A stretch of DNA of 64,000 nt from Anthracocystis setariae (taxonomy: Eukaryota; Basidiomycota; Ustilaginomycetes; Ustilaginales; Ustilaginaceae): positions 1,488,001 to 1,552,000 of the forward strand of contig CAKMXJ010000032.1 in the NCBI GenBank assembly GCA_928724745.1, in the 5' to 3' direction. Numbering within the stretch: the first letter of the stretch is position 1; the number at the start of each line of letters is the position of its first letter. This document shows positions 22,001 through 30,021 of this stretch, piece by piece. The translations under genes and the position numbers were made by a program. Below the pieces are notes generated by a model, which was not told the DNA's origin, did no database searches, and was given only the letters and a program-made list of their open reading frames with translations.

Positions 22001-22296
22001 TTGATCGAAGAGGAGGTCGAGGGTGAGAACGGCTGGCTAGAAGCGGAAGCTTTGGCATCGACGAGGGATGCGATGCGCACTTCGTTGTCAACAACGACGA
22101 TGATATCGGTGCCTCTCATCGCCATCAGACGTGTATGGCTGCCTGGTGCACTGAAGCTGGCATTTGGAGTGGGTGGAGTAGCTTGCTTTGGCGTAAAGAT
22201 GGGATGCGAAGAGAGCTGTTGCAGCCATTGCGGATCGCTCAGAGTTGGATCTGGTGACTGCGGAGAGCCGCCCAACGGAGCTTGGGAGTGGCTCAT
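19084..22296 (-). CDS. nup82: Nucleoporin, NUP82/NUP88 type
   Basis: Single exon, 1070 aa. The N-terminal two thirds read like a beta-propeller: SRTYRVLVPAQ, DIRHLSINPTGKLLACVGD, and a LDWHPWGENGTSLLVLTEDG block that is the best family signature of Nup82/Nup88. The C-terminal region from about 800 to 1030 is predicted coiled coil (heptad-like Leu/Arg/Glu segments such as LDLQVREMTRQLDKLNSIRL). By family knowledge it sits on the cytoplasmic face of the nuclear pore and anchors the mRNA-export platform with Nup159/Nup214 and Nsp1. Insertions rich in Ser/Thr and Asp/Glu make it longer than yeast Nup82 (713 aa). Divergent from TFC4 across 333 bp, so the two probably share a promoter region. Confidence 0.85.
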   Translation of the reverse strand: MSHSQAPLGGSPQSPDPTLSDPQWLQQLSSHPIFTPKQATPPTPNASFSAPGSHTRLMAMRGTDIIVVVDNEVRIASLVDAKASASSQPFSPSTSSSIKASTSRTYRVLVPAQGSKIDFDIRHLSINPTGKLLACVGDSQITLIVMPRSGYTKHVDREIVCRTVPIAPYYHSEHSDVLISKLDWHPWGENGTSLLVLTEDGLLREYDVAKDTEEPQQTASFLPTNTAAASQRYRSRSATPSFNASAVNATRGFGLSADDDDATTAVSFSLCVSDTPLPRSTPFEQDSDEAWAAAASRSKAPSDWSPLTIFGLMKNGDVWALCPFLPKSAIVPAAYIHNLAKLTSQRANTIESQQTSHVDSQLRYVNALLKQVTGNLSKTSIPSKRQSSVTPGPEAFARSRSTSTMDLDQLVDSTDELGGMSSEQVHDGPVRLHAPSWSYRQDARQAGGAKKAPKPQGPFLLKPAPIELCDERESVSCDIIWTWLNDESQDAAPNATVPGVAALSIVGHDGRVDVGLLFESIEAAWDSLSPKSRTASRRRSKPAKSNRYGLSDTEDEADEFEALNLEDSEELPSLLIYETIDLGLLDTAVANGVASQAAASDLLLDKMASNRPCFVRDALYGDTLYVYHAFGAQCLGFATWAAKLIEALNMPSQDELDNDASQDASQIVAHGSREKALVKMLHHGHNTEVVWVVNTVAPEGSEAIEVNPVAAVSILSDVYLSYAFLAVTADLQVVGVELSLRVEQDSFDSGAGRDHLSTIDGGGSVNGGAKAYISLLGEGRVFQPPAIFANSAGVQGLPTHPRRAAALSATCSKDEIQITPDTLRALGKTVESYRHEIRDVVSAGNAVQARLDLQVREMTRQLDKLNSIRLRCSDGDNGKLAERVSKLARNQVLLVSRIDRALQRLMDSHQPSLSVYENRWFDELERMAVEVGVSRDASGELKLDTKANRKALASKAELLTHQLSLLRPQMEVVAKARGAARDALLGGEQVKKVEKLLSSEAAMLAEAKDKVQQLNRRIAQLKPVKDDATFEGDYSLSFANSSFGLPTSSTVANLAHLASRHSRTASGFVA

Positions 22297-22629
22297 GGTG
22301 GCTAGATGCGCCGTGAAAAAGGCTCTCCTGTTGGTAGATGCTGATGGACAGGGACCAAGATCAAGAAGTGAGAGTGGGTGGATGATGGTGTGTTGGACTG
22401 ATTGAGTCGGCTCGGATTCCTTCCAAATTGGCGTGTCAAAGCATCCAGAGCTCCTAGATTGTCACGCTTACATAATCAGCCTTCAACTGAGCTTTGGACC
22501 CTGCATTACCGCTCATCCAGTCAGTCGGCTTCAAACAACACGAGCTGCCACATCCATCCAACCTCAGATCAGCGAGGTCGTATGTCGTTTGTCGATCCTG
22601 CGCATCAGCCTCTGTAACATTTGTACACC
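22297..22629. other. Divergent intergenic, NUP82 / TFC4
   Basis: Compact 333-bp bidirectional spacer. No TATA box, homopolymer or repeat seen; its right part is a C/T/A-rich leader. Confidence 0.55.
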
Positions 22630-25600
22630 ATGGATGCTGAAGCAGGTCCCAGTCGCACCACGACCCGGCGGTCCGCTCGCAAGGCTGCATCTTCGGCCAG
22701 AGACGCCGTCGACTGGTCGCGCCTCTCCGGAGTTGATCTCAGCGGTGAAAGCGACGACGCTGAATTTGGCGCTCTCGCCTTTGGAGAAGACAACTACGAC
22801 GAAGATGACTCTGATATGAGCAATCCTGACTGGGATCAAGACGATGACTCGGACGACCCACACGGCGCATCCAGCCGGACTCGATCCAAAAAGCCACCAA
22901 ACAAAACGACCAAGGTAGCCCAACCAGCAAACCGTGTGCCATCCAAAGGGAAATCAACTCGAGGCAGAAGCGAAGATCTCAGTGATGACGATCTTTCAGA
23001 TGAGGATAATGAAAGCGCGCTGGATGACGATGATATGGACGTGGACGTTCTCGACTCGGCGCTTTTTGACGATGGAGATCGATCTCGAAAGCCGCAACAC
23101 GAGGGCACAGCGGCAGGGATAAACGATGTAGACTTCGAGTCAGAGTCTTTTGAACGTCTCGTCAACTCTCTTCAGGATACTTCGCGAGAGGCGGGTGCGC
23201 TTCGTCGAAACTGGGACACGTCGATCGAGGTCGAGAATGCCGAGTTCGAAAACGAACTGCGTGCCGCTGCAGGTTTCAAGCAGAGACGCAAAGTGCGCAG
23301 ACGAGCTCACGAGCAGCTTCTCTCCTCCGAAGTACAAGCTTTACTATCGGACGCCAATCTTGCTTATGTCGAACAGCGCATTCGTGATGCCATCCCGAAG
23401 CTGGAAGAGGTGATCCGAATCGAGCCGACCGTCATGGCAGCATGGAACACGCTCGGTTTGATCTACGAGGAGTTGGGTGAAGAGGAAAAGAGCATCCAGT
23501 GTCGTATCGTCGGTGCCCATCTACAGCCTGGCGCCATCAACGAGTGGAAATCTCTAGCGTACCGTTCCATCCGCCAGACGCTGTATCGTCAAGCCATCTA
23601 TTGCTTCCAGCAGGCCATCAAAATCGACAAGACGGATGTCGATAGTATCTGGGATCGAGCCTTGCTCTTGCGTGATCTGGGCGACTACAAGGCTGCCATC
23701 AACGGCATGCTCGACATCCTCAAGCTACAACCCTACGACGCAGACACGGTGAGAGAGCTTGTGCCCATGCTCGTCAGCACGCACGAGTACGATCGCGGTA
23801 TCGAGGTGCTGGAGCGTTGGCGAAAGGCTGCAATGCAAGCCTACCCTACACCCGATCTTGATGGCCAACTTGACCCAGCCTTGACGGCAGCCGACGGACA
23901 AACTGAGCTCGACAAAGCGCCTCCCTCTTCGACGAAACCGGCCGTCAACACATTTGGAATCTCCGAACTCGTCACGCTAGCCGACCTTTTGCTGCTCACC
24001 CGTAAACCGCTTGAAACTGTCACCATGCTGCGTCAAACCGCGCGATGGCTTGACGGAAGAGCGTCGGAAGATTTTTGGGACGCTGTCGATGATGATCGAG
24101 AATTCGACGGCGATGTCGAGCCTTTTCTGCGCAAGGAGCGCGACGACGACGGATACGGCCGTCAAGTTGAAACCGCCGAGCCGCATTGTCTCAACCCTGA
24201 AGTGCGTCTGCGGCTGGGCAAAGCTCGAATGATGCTTGGCGATGTCACCGAGGCCAAGCAGCACTTTGACATCCTCACCGAAAGCGACGCAAACGACATG
24301 TCGCAGATCTTTGCCGAGATCGGCGACTGCTACTACGAGCACAAGCTTTGGGCCGAGGCACTCGATGTGCTCACCGATCTGGCGTCGACAGAGTATGCCA
24401 CCGACGACGTGTCGCTGTATGCCAAGCTGGCTGCGTGCAATCACGCGTTGGGCGAGCTCGAGGAGGCTGCCAGGCTGTACGAGCCTGTAGTCGAGGCTGC
24501 ACCGGATACGTTGGAGTGGCAGATGCGGCTTGCCGAGGTGTATGAGGAGCTTGGCGAGAAGGAAAAGTCGCTCGAGGTGCTCAAGCGCGTCATGCAGATT
24601 CTGCAGTTGCAGCGGACGCAAGAAGGCGTTGCACCAAGGACGAGCAGCACAGACGGAGCGGTTGCTAGTGACAGCCAGCTCTCGTTCTTCGACGAAATGG
24701 GAAGCACATCTGCAGCCAAATCCACACCGTCGGCGAAGCGGGCCAGGATGAATTACAATCGTCAGCAGAGACTCAAGCTTGAGATCCAACGCGAACAAGA
24801 GACGCAGCTCTCCTGGAGGCGGTTGGAGTTGCTCGACCCGCACGTGTTTATCGATGGGTTTTGGAGGCATGATGTGGCTGTTTCCAAAGAAGGCGAGGAT
24901 GCGTTGGGCGCGTTTTTTTCCTCTGGCGAGACGGTAGAAGAGCGCGAGAAGCGATACCGGCAGACGGCCCAGTGGTTGGAGGAAGCGGGTGGGCTGATTG
25001 ATGCCTTCCGTCTGCATCCTCGGCTGAATGGATTGAATACCAAGAAACGTCGTCCAGTCGGCAACAGATCCAAAACCACAACGGCTGCTGGGAGGAAATC
25101 ACGAGTTGGTGGCACGCTCGCGAGTATGCTCTCCCACGGTGGAGGACGAAATGCCATCTCGACGCAAGCTCGCAATTTGCTGCAGCGACTTCAGGATCAG
25201 CTGGTGGAAGACGATGGTGCGCTCGATGCTGGTGATGGAGGTGATGGTGATGGGACTCGACCACGTAGTGAGCCTGGACCTAAACAGCTCGACATGTCGG
25301 CATTCCGTGGCCTGCCGATCGAGCATTGGATCGCCCTGTTCGCAAAGTACTCGTTCCTGCTGGTCAAGGCAGGCGAACCCATCAACGTGGTCAATTCGCT
25401 CATGCAGTCGTTGCACACGAGTGCGGTGGTTTGGGGTAATTTTGACCGGATGCTCGTGGTGCAACTCTCGTGGCTCTCTTGTGCGCTGTATGCAAGCGAT
25501 TGGCCAACCGTTTGGAGCGCGATTAGGTGGTTGGCACAGGAGTTGCAGTTTCATAATCTGCCGTTGAAGTTGGGCGCGAGTCTTGCGAATGGGGCCGGGT

Positions 25601-26472
25601 TTTATAGTTTGGGAAGGATGATTAGTAATAACGATATCAAGTACTATCAGAGGAGGATGAGGCAGGCGGAGGCGGTGGGGAGGGGGGTTGAATGTAGGTG
25701 GTCGGCGACGCATAGGAGGTGGAAAGTGCCGGTTGCGGTAAGTGCTTTGATGAGGGAAGGTGGGTCTGGGGTTCTAAATGGGGGAAGGGATCTTGTGAGG
25801 AAGGTTACAGCGGAGGACGAAGATGACGAGGAAGATGATGGGAATGGTGCGGGTAGTGGAGATGATTCCGAGGGGGAGGAGAGTGAGGGTGATGCGGTGA
25901 ATGATGATCTGCATGCTTCCTCATCCGCTGCGGTCGACATTCACCAAGATCGTCCTGATCAAGTTCTTGCACTTCGTCTAGCTCGACCTACTAAACCTTC
26001 ACCCCTGGCCGAAATGTTCTACGGCTACATGCTCCTCTACTCGGGCGGTTACCAATCGTCTGCCGCGTTCTTTACCAGGGCCTATGCAATCCAGTCTACG
26101 GACGCGCTGCTGTGTCTCGTCACGGCGGTTGCGTTCCTCAGTCGAAGCACAAATCGTCAGACCGATAACAGGCACCACATGGTGCTCACCGCTATGACGT
26201 TTCTGCGAAAGTATCTCAAGTTTCGCCAGCATCACGCAAGGTTCGATGCGGAGATGGAGTACAACCAGGGGAGAGCGATGCATCATTTAGGTCTAACGCA
26301 TTTGGCCGAGCGGCATTATAGGAAGGTCTTAGAAATGCAAGGGCAAGCGCAAGGGGATGGGGGTGGGTGGGGGATGAAGAGAGAGGCAGCGTGGAATTTG
26401 GCTTTGATTTACACCACTTCGGCAAGTCCACAATTGGCGAGAGAGTTGTATGACAAGTATCTCACCGTTTAG
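22630..26472 (+). CDS. tfc4: TFIIIC subunit TFC4/Sfc4 (TPR protein)
   Basis: Single exon, 1280 aa. An N-terminal acidic region (about 35-165) precedes the conserved RKVRRRAHEQLLSSEVQALLSDANLAYVEQR block. A first array of TPR repeats follows (AAWNTLGLIYEELGEEEKSI, AIYCFQQAIKIDKTD), then a second array (LRLGKARMMLGDVTEAKQHF, YAKLAACNHALGELEEAARLYEPV). The C terminus, ARELYDKYLTV, resembles the family's short conserved tail. By family knowledge this tau-A subunit bridges the A-box-bound part of TFIIIC and recruits TFIIIB for tRNA and 5S transcription. An acidic insertion at about 1065-1105 (EDEDDEEDDGNGAGSGDD) is expanded. The start is the ATG at 22630; the preceding in-frame codons are leader. 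Convergent with the AT-hook gene (187 nt). Confidence 0.88.
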   Translation: MDAEAGPSRTTTRRSARKAASSARDAVDWSRLSGVDLSGESDDAEFGALAFGEDNYDEDDSDMSNPDWDQDDDSDDPHGASSRTRSKKPPNKTTKVAQPANRVPSKGKSTRGRSEDLSDDDLSDEDNESALDDDDMDVDVLDSALFDDGDRSRKPQHEGTAAGINDVDFESESFERLVNSLQDTSREAGALRRNWDTSIEVENAEFENELRAAAGFKQRRKVRRRAHEQLLSSEVQALLSDANLAYVEQRIRDAIPKLEEVIRIEPTVMAAWNTLGLIYEELGEEEKSIQCRIVGAHLQPGAINEWKSLAYRSIRQTLYRQAIYCFQQAIKIDKTDVDSIWDRALLLRDLGDYKAAINGMLDILKLQPYDADTVRELVPMLVSTHEYDRGIEVLERWRKAAMQAYPTPDLDGQLDPALTAADGQTELDKAPPSSTKPAVNTFGISELVTLADLLLLTRKPLETVTMLRQTARWLDGRASEDFWDAVDDDREFDGDVEPFLRKERDDDGYGRQVETAEPHCLNPEVRLRLGKARMMLGDVTEAKQHFDILTESDANDMSQIFAEIGDCYYEHKLWAEALDVLTDLASTEYATDDVSLYAKLAACNHALGELEEAARLYEPVVEAAPDTLEWQMRLAEVYEELGEKEKSLEVLKRVMQILQLQRTQEGVAPRTSSTDGAVASDSQLSFFDEMGSTSAAKSTPSAKRARMNYNRQQRLKLEIQREQETQLSWRRLELLDPHVFIDGFWRHDVAVSKEGEDALGAFFSSGETVEEREKRYRQTAQWLEEAGGLIDAFRLHPRLNGLNTKKRRPVGNRSKTTTAAGRKSRVGGTLASMLSHGGGRNAISTQARNLLQRLQDQLVEDDGALDAGDGGDGDGTRPRSEPGPKQLDMSAFRGLPIEHWIALFAKYSFLLVKAGEPINVVNSLMQSLHTSAVVWGNFDRMLVVQLSWLSCALYASDWPTVWSAIRWLAQELQFHNLPLKLGASLANGAGFYSLGRMISNNDIKYYQRRMRQAEAVGRGVECRWSATHRRWKVPVAVSALMREGGSGVLNGGRDLVRKVTAEDEDDEEDDGNGAGSGDDSEGEESEGDAVNDDLHASSSAAVDIHQDRPDQVLALRLARPTKPSPLAEMFYGYMLLYSGGYQSSAAFFTRAYAIQSTDALLCLVTAVAFLSRSTNRQTDNRHHMVLTAMTFLRKYLKFRQHHARFDAEMEYNQGRAMHHLGLTHLAERHYRKVLEMQGQAQGDGGGWGMKREAAWNLALIYTTSASPQLARELYDKYLTV

Positions 26473-26659
26473 TTCAGTTTGCGCAATCCATTTTCCAAGG
26501 GCGTATGAGTGAGGTGGGTTTGTATGCCGATGATATCGGGATGTCATGCGACCAAGTTGTGAAGGCTGGATGTTAGCCTGATCCAAAGCGTTCATGCAGT
26601 CCAGAATCGCAAACCGGTTCACAATCTACTTAAAAGCCAGGGTGAAGGATTGTGAGCTT

Positions 26660-28267
26660 TCATACCTGGACCTCTGACTGCTTTACAGAATTCGCAAGGG
26701 TGTTGGCTATCGTCTGTGCATCCACTTGCATCCCCTCCTCCTCTTCCTTCACCTCTGTCAGTGCCTCCGTCGCATTCCCACTACCATCCCCTCCTTCCCC
26801 GGAAATCGTATTGCGTGGTTTGCGTAACGACTGATGCGTCCTAAGCAGCAAAGTCTTGGCCTGTCTCTTATCCCTCATACGCTCGGCTAACACCTGGGAT
26901 AGATTCACCACCTTAACGCCGCCTCCCGCTTCTTCTACCGCTTTGCAGTCTGGCTCTGGAGTATCGCTTCCAACCGTGGTATCAGCGACTGCAGGGATGA
27001 GCGCGTCCACCTCGGCCACAGCTGGAGACACCGCTCTATCACTCTCCTGCTTGATCCCCACTTGACAACCCTCCTGTTTGATCTCCACTTGACGACGTCG
27101 TCGCCAGAATTCAGGTAACGGAATTGCCGGCGCCTCCTTGCCCATCCTCTGCCGCATCGATCTCGTCACCTTACCACCCCCAGCTCCCTCGTCGACCTTC
27201 ACCCCGTCACGATCTACACTGATACTCCTCGGTGCTTCGCTGAGGGAATCGTTATGGAGCGGGAGGTAAGCCCGATCGGAAAGAAGGATGTTGCCATGCT
27301 CGTCCCTTGTCGCTCGGACCGCTAGACTGACGATCCATCGCGCACATTCGATGCGCGCTGGTAGCGCGGCAGGGATCAGGGCTATCAGTTTGAGCACCGC
27401 GGGAGAGTTGGGTTGTACATCGTCCGGGTGTACTTTGGCGAGCATACGGGGTCGATGTCGAATATCGTTGATGGGGAGATATTTTGATTTGAGCTCGATC
27501 GTGTCCTTTGCGTCATCGGATGTGCTGGTTGTGGTTGAAGGAGAGGATGAGGATGTTGGCTTTTGGAGGAGGCCGATGCGGCTGCGATGTTGACGCCGAG
27601 AGACGCGACGGGTGGATTTGGGGAAGCGGAAGAGCATGGCGATCAAGCGCACGAGTCGCATGGTTTCCTTCCATGTAAGCGGCGGAGGTTGGACGTCGTG
27701 CTGATGTGGAGAGGAAAGGTCTTCAGTAGTGGAGGAGGAGGCATGCGTGTCGATGATATGGGCGATAAGTTTGCTCGAATCTACCATGTCGTTTGCATGT
27801 CTTGGCCTGCCTCGCTTGCTGCGCGTCGACGTTGGCTGGGTTGCAGGTGTTGGAGTCACCTCGTCTGATTCTGTTTTCGGTTTGATTGTTGTATCCTCGT
27901 CGTTGCTGTCGTTTTCAGAGCTGGAGTACGCGCTGTCGAGCCCAGCTGCGTCTTGGTCATCAGATGCTGCGGCGTCATCCGTAACGTGCTTGTTCGGCTG
28001 TTGTATGGTTTCATCTGCTGCCTCATCGTCCGAGTCGAACCTGTGCAGCCTTGCTTTCTTTCTCAGGCTTCGAGATTGTGTGTGGACGTTGGGTTGAAAG
28101 CTCTGCCAGCACAGGCCGTCGGCTGAGGCGGTAGGAGAGGGGCGCGAGAGCGAAGAGAGCGGATCGGATGAGATCGACGATGCTGACGCCACAGGTCCCA
28201 ACGAAAACGACGAGCCCGAGGATGAATCGAGCCTCCAGGACCATGGAGCAGAAGTGTCGAATTCCAT
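26660..28267 (-). CDS. AT-hook-containing protein of unknown function
   Basis: Single exon, 535 aa from the ATG at 28267. I do not recognise the family. Visible features: a Ser-rich N terminus, an acidic stretch (about 78-135), a basic RSKRGRPRHA motif (GRP at 153-155) that matches an AT-hook core, and a segment rich in Arg (RFPKSTRRVSRRQHRSR, about 205-222). A more ordered region around 255-320 contains SKYLPINDIRHRPRMLAKVHPDDV and PARIECARWIVSLAVRA. The C-terminal part holds two copies of a VEIKQEGCQ / VGIKQESDR element that resembles SUMO-acceptor sites (IKQE). Nuclear, DNA-binding or chromatin-associated is an inference. The 3' end lies 187 nt from TFC4. A GGGAT-type microsatellite lies in its leader (about 28307-28329). 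Confidence 0.75.
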   Translation of the reverse strand: MEFDTSAPWSWRLDSSSGSSFSLGPVASASSISSDPLSSLSRPSPTASADGLCWQSFQPNVHTQSRSLRKKARLHRFDSDDEAADETIQQPNKHVTDDAAASDDQDAAGLDSAYSSSENDSNDEDTTIKPKTESDEVTPTPATQPTSTRSKRGRPRHANDMVDSSKLIAHIIDTHASSSTTEDLSSPHQHDVQPPPLTWKETMRLVRLIAMLFRFPKSTRRVSRRQHRSRIGLLQKPTSSSSPSTTTSTSDDAKDTIELKSKYLPINDIRHRPRMLAKVHPDDVQPNSPAVLKLIALIPAALPARIECARWIVSLAVRATRDEHGNILLSDRAYLPLHNDSLSEAPRSISVDRDGVKVDEGAGGGKVTRSMRQRMGKEAPAIPLPEFWRRRRQVEIKQEGCQVGIKQESDRAVSPAVAEVDALIPAVADTTVGSDTPEPDCKAVEEAGGGVKVVNLSQVLAERMRDKRQAKTLLLRTHQSLRKPRNTISGEGGDGSGNATEALTEVKEEEEGMQVDAQTIANTLANSVKQSEVQV

Positions 28268-28711
28268 CTTGGATTGAGCCTTGGTGTGATGTCGAGATGA
28301 AGCTAGGATGGATGGGATGGGATGGGATGAAATCGTGACAACAAGGCGAAGCAGTCGGCGAGTTGACGAATGAATGCGTGCGCGTTTCGGAAACCTGCCG
28401 AAGGGTTCCAATAAATTGGACCCTTAAATCCACGCAACACAAATCGACGTTCATTCTACGCGAAACCGCACGCGAGAGAGGCAGGCGCGCGCGTAGAAAG
28501 TGTTGCTTTCATCATCGACCTCACCTCAGCAACACCGTCATGGAGAGCCTACCGTCAATTATCGACGCCGACATCCTCGTATGTGTATTGCGCCCCCTTT
28601 TTTTTTGCTATGATGAGACCAAGGAGTGTATGTGTATGCAATTGAAATGCTAGAGTAGTGTTACAAATGGTGACTGGAACGAATGCGACTCTCCACTACT
28701 GTTCTTCCCGC
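28268..28711. other. Intergenic, AT-hook promoter / PSF3 3' side
   Basis: Holds the promoter of the AT-hook gene, a GGGAT repeat (28307-28329), and on the + strand a short open start (ATG at 28540) followed by a possible splice donor. A separate finding discusses that weak candidate. Confidence 0.5.
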
Positions 28712-29362
28712 TCATTGACTTGCGCCCAGGAACTGCTTCATCATCCTTGCCCCCTCCTGACCATTCCTCAAAAGCAAGCGCTCGCTCTCCTCCATGCCTT
28801 GCAGGAATTCGGTGATCTCTGCACTCATCGCATTACCCGCACTCATGCCCAACGTTGGGCCATCGGAAACCATCGCAGCAATTGCCTGTGGTGTTGCGAA
28901 ACCCTGTTCGTCGGTCTCGGCCGCTCCTGCCGCTGCTCCCGAACCCGAACCCGAACCCGAGGTCAAGTGCTGCGATTGTTGAAAGATCTGTGCTATGCGT
29001 CCGATATACGCTTTGGAGAGTACTTGCATCTCGGTGTCGTCGTCGTCCATCAGCTGGGCCAAGCGTGCACCCAATGCATACCAGTGGATGTTCTGATGGC
29101 GCAATTGCACACTGGTTGGATTTGCGTCGAGTGCAGCTTTGACGCGACCCGAAAACGCTTTGGGCTTGTTGATCGAGACAATGTTGTTGAGCGCCATGAG
29201 TTCAGCGAGCCAAAAGGGAAGTTCGACGCGCGAGAGCGCCTTGATGTCGCGTTCCTCGTTGGATTGGATTTGGCCCATGTTGGGTACATCGATGTTGAAC
29301 GTGCATGGTAGCTTTTGCGAATCGGCCACGAATGAGTCGACGTTCCAGTAGGTGCTGTCCAT
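28712..29362 (-). CDS. psf3: GINS complex subunit PSF3
   Basis: Single exon, 216 aa, the same length as human PSF3. The N terminus, MDSTYWNVDSFVADSQKLPCTFNIDVPNMG, contains the family signature (Y-D/V-D...QK-PCTF-DVP). It is followed by the ELPFWLAELMALNN helix and the KAFSGRVKAALDANPTSV segment. A GSGSGSGS linker (near residues 140-150) is encoded by a short tandem repeat around 28938-28961. By family knowledge it forms the GINS tetramer with Sld5, Psf1 and Psf2, part of the CMG replicative helicase. The start is the only ATG before the conserved block; the sequence just upstream, ending CACACAAG, may be a leader or a 5' intron. Divergent from the CRH-type gene. Confidence 0.92.
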   Translation of the reverse strand: MDSTYWNVDSFVADSQKLPCTFNIDVPNMGQIQSNEERDIKALSRVELPFWLAELMALNNIVSINKPKAFSGRVKAALDANPTSVQLRHQNIHWYALGARLAQLMDDDDTEMQVLSKAYIGRIAQIFQQSQHLTSGSGSGSGAAAGAAETDEQGFATPQAIAAMVSDGPTLGMSAGNAMSAEITEFLQGMEESERLLLRNGQEGARMMKQFLGASQ

Positions 29363-29670
29363 CTTGTGTGCAGAGGTATCAAGCTTGTCGATGGTGCTGT
29401 TGGTTGGTGATGGTGTGAGCAATGTCGAAAGTATTGTTGGCAAAGGCCTAGTTCGAGGTTTGTGGGACGAGGTCGCGGGAAGGTGGAGGGCATGATTTTT
29501 TGGACTGACCTATGTTACGGTGCCATCTCCAACAAATTACTACAGTGGGCAAAATGCGGATTTGAAAAGGTGTTGTTTGGAAAAATCACGAATCGCTCGG
29601 CCATACGCATGTCGCTGTCAAACTCCGCCGCATAAATCCCCATGTCAACACTGCAGCCTTAGCCGCCACT

Positions 29671-29725
29671 CTCCTCTCCTCTCCTCTCCTCTCCTCTCCT
29701 CTCCTCTCCTCTCCTCTCCTCTCCT
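29671..29725. repeat. (CTCCT)11 pentanucleotide repeat
   Basis: Perfect pyrimidine-only tandem repeat between divergent PSF3 and the cell-wall transglycosylase gene. A polypyrimidine tract with such mirror symmetry can adopt triplex (H-) DNA; a regulatory role is speculative. Confidence 0.93.
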
Positions 29726-29929
29726 CGGCAGAGCACACAATGGTCCAAAGACGACATCTTGCCTGCCGTCGAAACTTTGTCATGCACTGCGCAGATCTGC
29801 AGATCTCCCCTTTCCGACTTGACTCCTTTCGTAATTAAGCTCCGGCGTCGTTGTCCGTGATGTACAAAGGTCGAACTCAATGTCTTTGGCCATTTTCCCC
29901 CTTTGCATCTGCATGCTGATTTGAGGCTG

Positions 29930-29936
29930 TATATAA
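29930..29936 (+). promoter_or_regulatory. TATA box of the CRH-type gene
   Basis: TATATAA lies 86 nt upstream of the ATG at 30022. It is followed by a pyrimidine-rich leader typical of strongly expressed fungal genes. Confidence 0.6.
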
Positions 29937-30021
29937 CTACTCTCCTCCGTCTCGCATTCCCCTTATCCCTTCACCACCGCCATCAACCTCATCGTTACCT
30001 CTTAGACCGAGGATCGCCATC

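Larger units (their letters stand above)
29363..30021. other. Divergent intergenic, PSF3 / CRH
   Basis: Contains an 11-unit CTCCT pentanucleotide repeat (29671-29725), a TATATAA box (29930-29936) for the right-hand gene and a C/T-rich leader. No gene seen. Confidence 0.55.

Noticed and set aside
23977..25017. 346-residue frame antisense to TFC4
   Set aside because: Mirror of the strong TPR coding frame; Leu/Arg-rich composition without domain logic.
28579..28653. ATGATGA box C near 28610
   Set aside because: No box D at suitable distance and no terminal stem.
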